Shown: in pieces, positions 15,879 to 17,207 of the stretch | Numbering within the stretch: the first letter of the stretch is position 1 | How the letters are laid out: each line of letters starts with the position of its first letter | NCBI GenBank assembly: GCA_035505995.1 | Contig: DATJQF010000055.1 | Coordinates: forward strand, 1 to 17,207 | Direction of reading: 5' to 3' | From: DATJQF01 sp035505995 | GTDB lineage: Bacteria; Bacteroidota; Bacteroidia; Bacteroidales; FEN-979 | Length of the DNA stretch: 17,207 nt | Program-made: the position numbers and the translations under genes | The notes under the pieces: generated by a model | What the model saw: the letters and a program-made list of their open reading frames with translations, nothing else | Told to the model about the DNA's origin: nothing | The model's database searches: none

Positions 15879-17207
15879 TTATTTCTGCGGGATATTCGCC
15901 AGGGTTTCCACCAGGTAGTCCCAGAATTTCTTCACCGTTTCGATATTCACTTTTTCATCCGGGGAGTGCGGGTAGCGGATCGTGGGCCCGAAAGAGATCA
16001 TGTCCCAGGCCGGGTAGACCCCGCCCAGCAGGCCGCATTCGAGTCCGGCATGGATGGCCTTTATTTCCGGCACCTTCCCGAACTTCTTTTTATAGATCTC
16101 CTGCATGGTCTTGAGGATCGGGGAGTCGGGGTTCGGTTTCCAGCCGGGGTACTGCCCGTCGAAACCAACTTCCGCGCCTGCCAGGGTGAACACCGACCGG
16201 ATCATGTGCTCCAGGTCCGTTTTTGCAGAATCCACGGAGCTCCGCAGGAGGCAATGCACGCGGATGGTCCCGTTCTCCGATTTCACGATCGCCAGGTTAG
16301 TGGAGGTTTCCACCAGTCCGGGCATCTCGTTGCTCATCCGGATGACTGCATTCGGGCAACCGTAGATGGCATTGAACAGGTTATGCTGGGTTTTTTCGTC
16401 GATCAGTTTTTTCGGCAGTTCCGCGGGGACGGCTTCCATTTTGAGATCCGGCTCAACGGCCGAGAGCTCCTTGCGAACCGTCTCGCTGAATTCCCCGATG
16501 CACCGGATAAAATCCTCTTTCATCTTATCCGGGACTGTCACCCACGCAAAGGATTCCCTGGGGATGGCATTCCGCAGGCTGCCCCCGTCGATGGCGGCCA
16601 GCCTCAGCCCGTGCTTTTCGGCAGCATGCCAGAGAAAGCGGTTCAGCACTTTATTGGAGTTCCCTCGCCCGAGATGGATATCCACCCCGCTATGGCCTCC
16701 TTTCAGTCCGGTCACATTCACCTTGAAGCCGGAGACACCGGCCGGCACCTGAACTTCAGTGTATTTGAAGATCATGTTGGCGTTGGTGCCGCCTGCGCAG
16801 CCGATATAGAGCTCCCCTTCGTCCTCCGAATCCAGGTTCATAAGGATGTCTCCGTGGAGCAGGCCTGCTTTGAGGCCGAACGCGCCGGTCATCCCGGTTT
16901 CTTCGTCGATGGTGAAAAGCGCCTCCACCGGTCCATGCGTAAGGTCTTTGGACTCCAGGACGGACAGGGCGGCCGCGACTCCCATCCCGTTATCGGCGCC
17001 GAGAGTGGTTCCCCGGGCTTTCACCCATTCTCCGTCCACGAAAGCGTCGATCGGGTCTTTCTCAAAATCGTGGACCTTATCGCTGTTTTTCTGCGGAACC
17101 ATGTCGAGATGTCCCTGCAGGACGACTCCTTTGCGGTTTTCCATTCCCCGGGTGGCGGGCTTGCGGATGATGACGTTGCCGACTTCATCCACCAGGGTTT
17201 CCAGTCC
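15879..17207 (-). CDS. pepD: Aminoacyl-histidine dipeptidase, M20C family (5' end cut by window)
   Basis: This is a cytoplasmic di-zinc peptidase that cleaves Xaa-His and other dipeptides. The visible part is 442 codons; family members have about 485, so some 40-45 N-terminal residues lie beyond the window. The first visible residues GLETLVDEVGNVIIRKPAT match the family well inside the protein. The GTG at 17192 is therefore an internal valine codon, not a start. Motifs seen are GHLDMVPQKNS (zinc His and adjacent catalytic Asp), GADNGMGVAAAL (bridging Asp), IDEETGMTGAFGL (catalytic Glu pair) and LDSEDEGELYIGCAGG (zinc Asp). The dimerisation domain includes GLKGGHSGVDIHLGRGN, and the C-terminal part has HAGLECGLL with a zinc Glu/His region. 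It looks intact. rpmH starts 66 nt downstream under its own promoter. Confidence 0.93.
   Translation of the reverse strand, partial: GLETLVDEVGNVIIRKPATRGMENRKGVVLQGHLDMVPQKNSDKVHDFEKDPIDAFVDGEWVKARGTTLGADNGMGVAAALSVLESKDLTHGPVEALFTIDEETGMTGAFGLKAGLLHGDILMNLDSEDEGELYIGCAGGTNANMIFKYTEVQVPAGVSGFKVNVTGLKGGHSGVDIHLGRGNSNKVLNRFLWHAAEKHGLRLAAIDGGSLRNAIPRESFAWVTVPDKMKEDFIRCIGEFSETVRKELSAVEPDLKMEAVPAELPKKLIDEKTQHNLFNAIYGCPNAVIRMSNEMPGLVETSTNLAIVKSENGTIRVHCLLRSSVDSAKTDLEHMIRSVFTLAGAEVGFDGQYPGWKPNPDSPILKTMQEIYKKKFGKVPEIKAIHAGLECGLLGGVYPAWDMISFGPTIRYPHSPDEKVNIETVKKFWDYLVETLANIPQK

Noticed and set aside
17186..17192. GTG at 17192 or ATG-like positions as the start of the dipeptidase
   Set aside because: Upstream codons to the window edge encode GLETL, which continues the family alignment, so the true start is outside the window.

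Overview
The window looks like an ordinary chromosomal segment of a member of the Bacteroidota, probably Bacteroidales-like with fairly high GC. The best evidence is five TAnnTTTG-type -7 promoter elements (the Bacteroidota primary sigma factor consensus) placed just upstream of mazG, gyrB, rnpB, the MATE gene and rpmH. Start codons lack strong Shine-Dalgarno sequences, and the gene families (large YfhO proteins, M20C dipeptidase, L34 with a lysine-rich tail, long two-domain MazG) fit that phylum. No mobile element, CRISPR array, tRNA, phage gene or antiphage system was seen.

Layout. 1-2332 (+): mazG (house-cleaning NTP pyrophosphohydrolase), overlapped by a GT39/PMT-type membrane glycosyltransferase. 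2346-8594 (-): one compact unit transcribed gyrB -> periplasmic adaptor -> MacB/FtsX-type permease -> TolC-like outer-membrane factor, with gaps of 24, 6 and 15 nt. No ATPase for the permease lies in the window. 8841-9890 (-): wecB-type UDP-GlcNAc 2-epimerase. 10015-10378 (-): RNase P RNA (rnpB), recognised by its P4 sequences, a perfect 10-bp P1 helix and a following U7 tract. 10437-11801 (+): MATE exporter, divergent from rnpB, with the two -7 boxes only 19 nt apart. 11821-15557 (-): YfhO-family membrane protein followed by a GT4 glycosyltransferase, joined by an ATGA overlap. 15651-15812 (-): rpmH (L34) with a complete -33/-7 promoter. 15879-17207 (-): pepD-type aminoacyl-histidine dipeptidase, cut at its 5' end by the window edge.

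How the parts fit together. Housekeeping information genes (gyrB, rnpB, rpmH), nucleotide-pool cleaning (mazG) and peptide catabolism (pepD) are mixed with cell-envelope functions: a tripartite export system, a MATE pump, and four genes for envelope glycan or lipid-linked sugar work (GT39, WecB, GT4, YfhO). I did not find a convincing undescribed system. The points most worth a second look are the mirrored rnpB/MATE promoter pair, P1 of RNase P RNA apparently doubling as a terminator stem, and the gyrB-linked export operon that lacks its ATPase and has a low-complexity insert in its permease.
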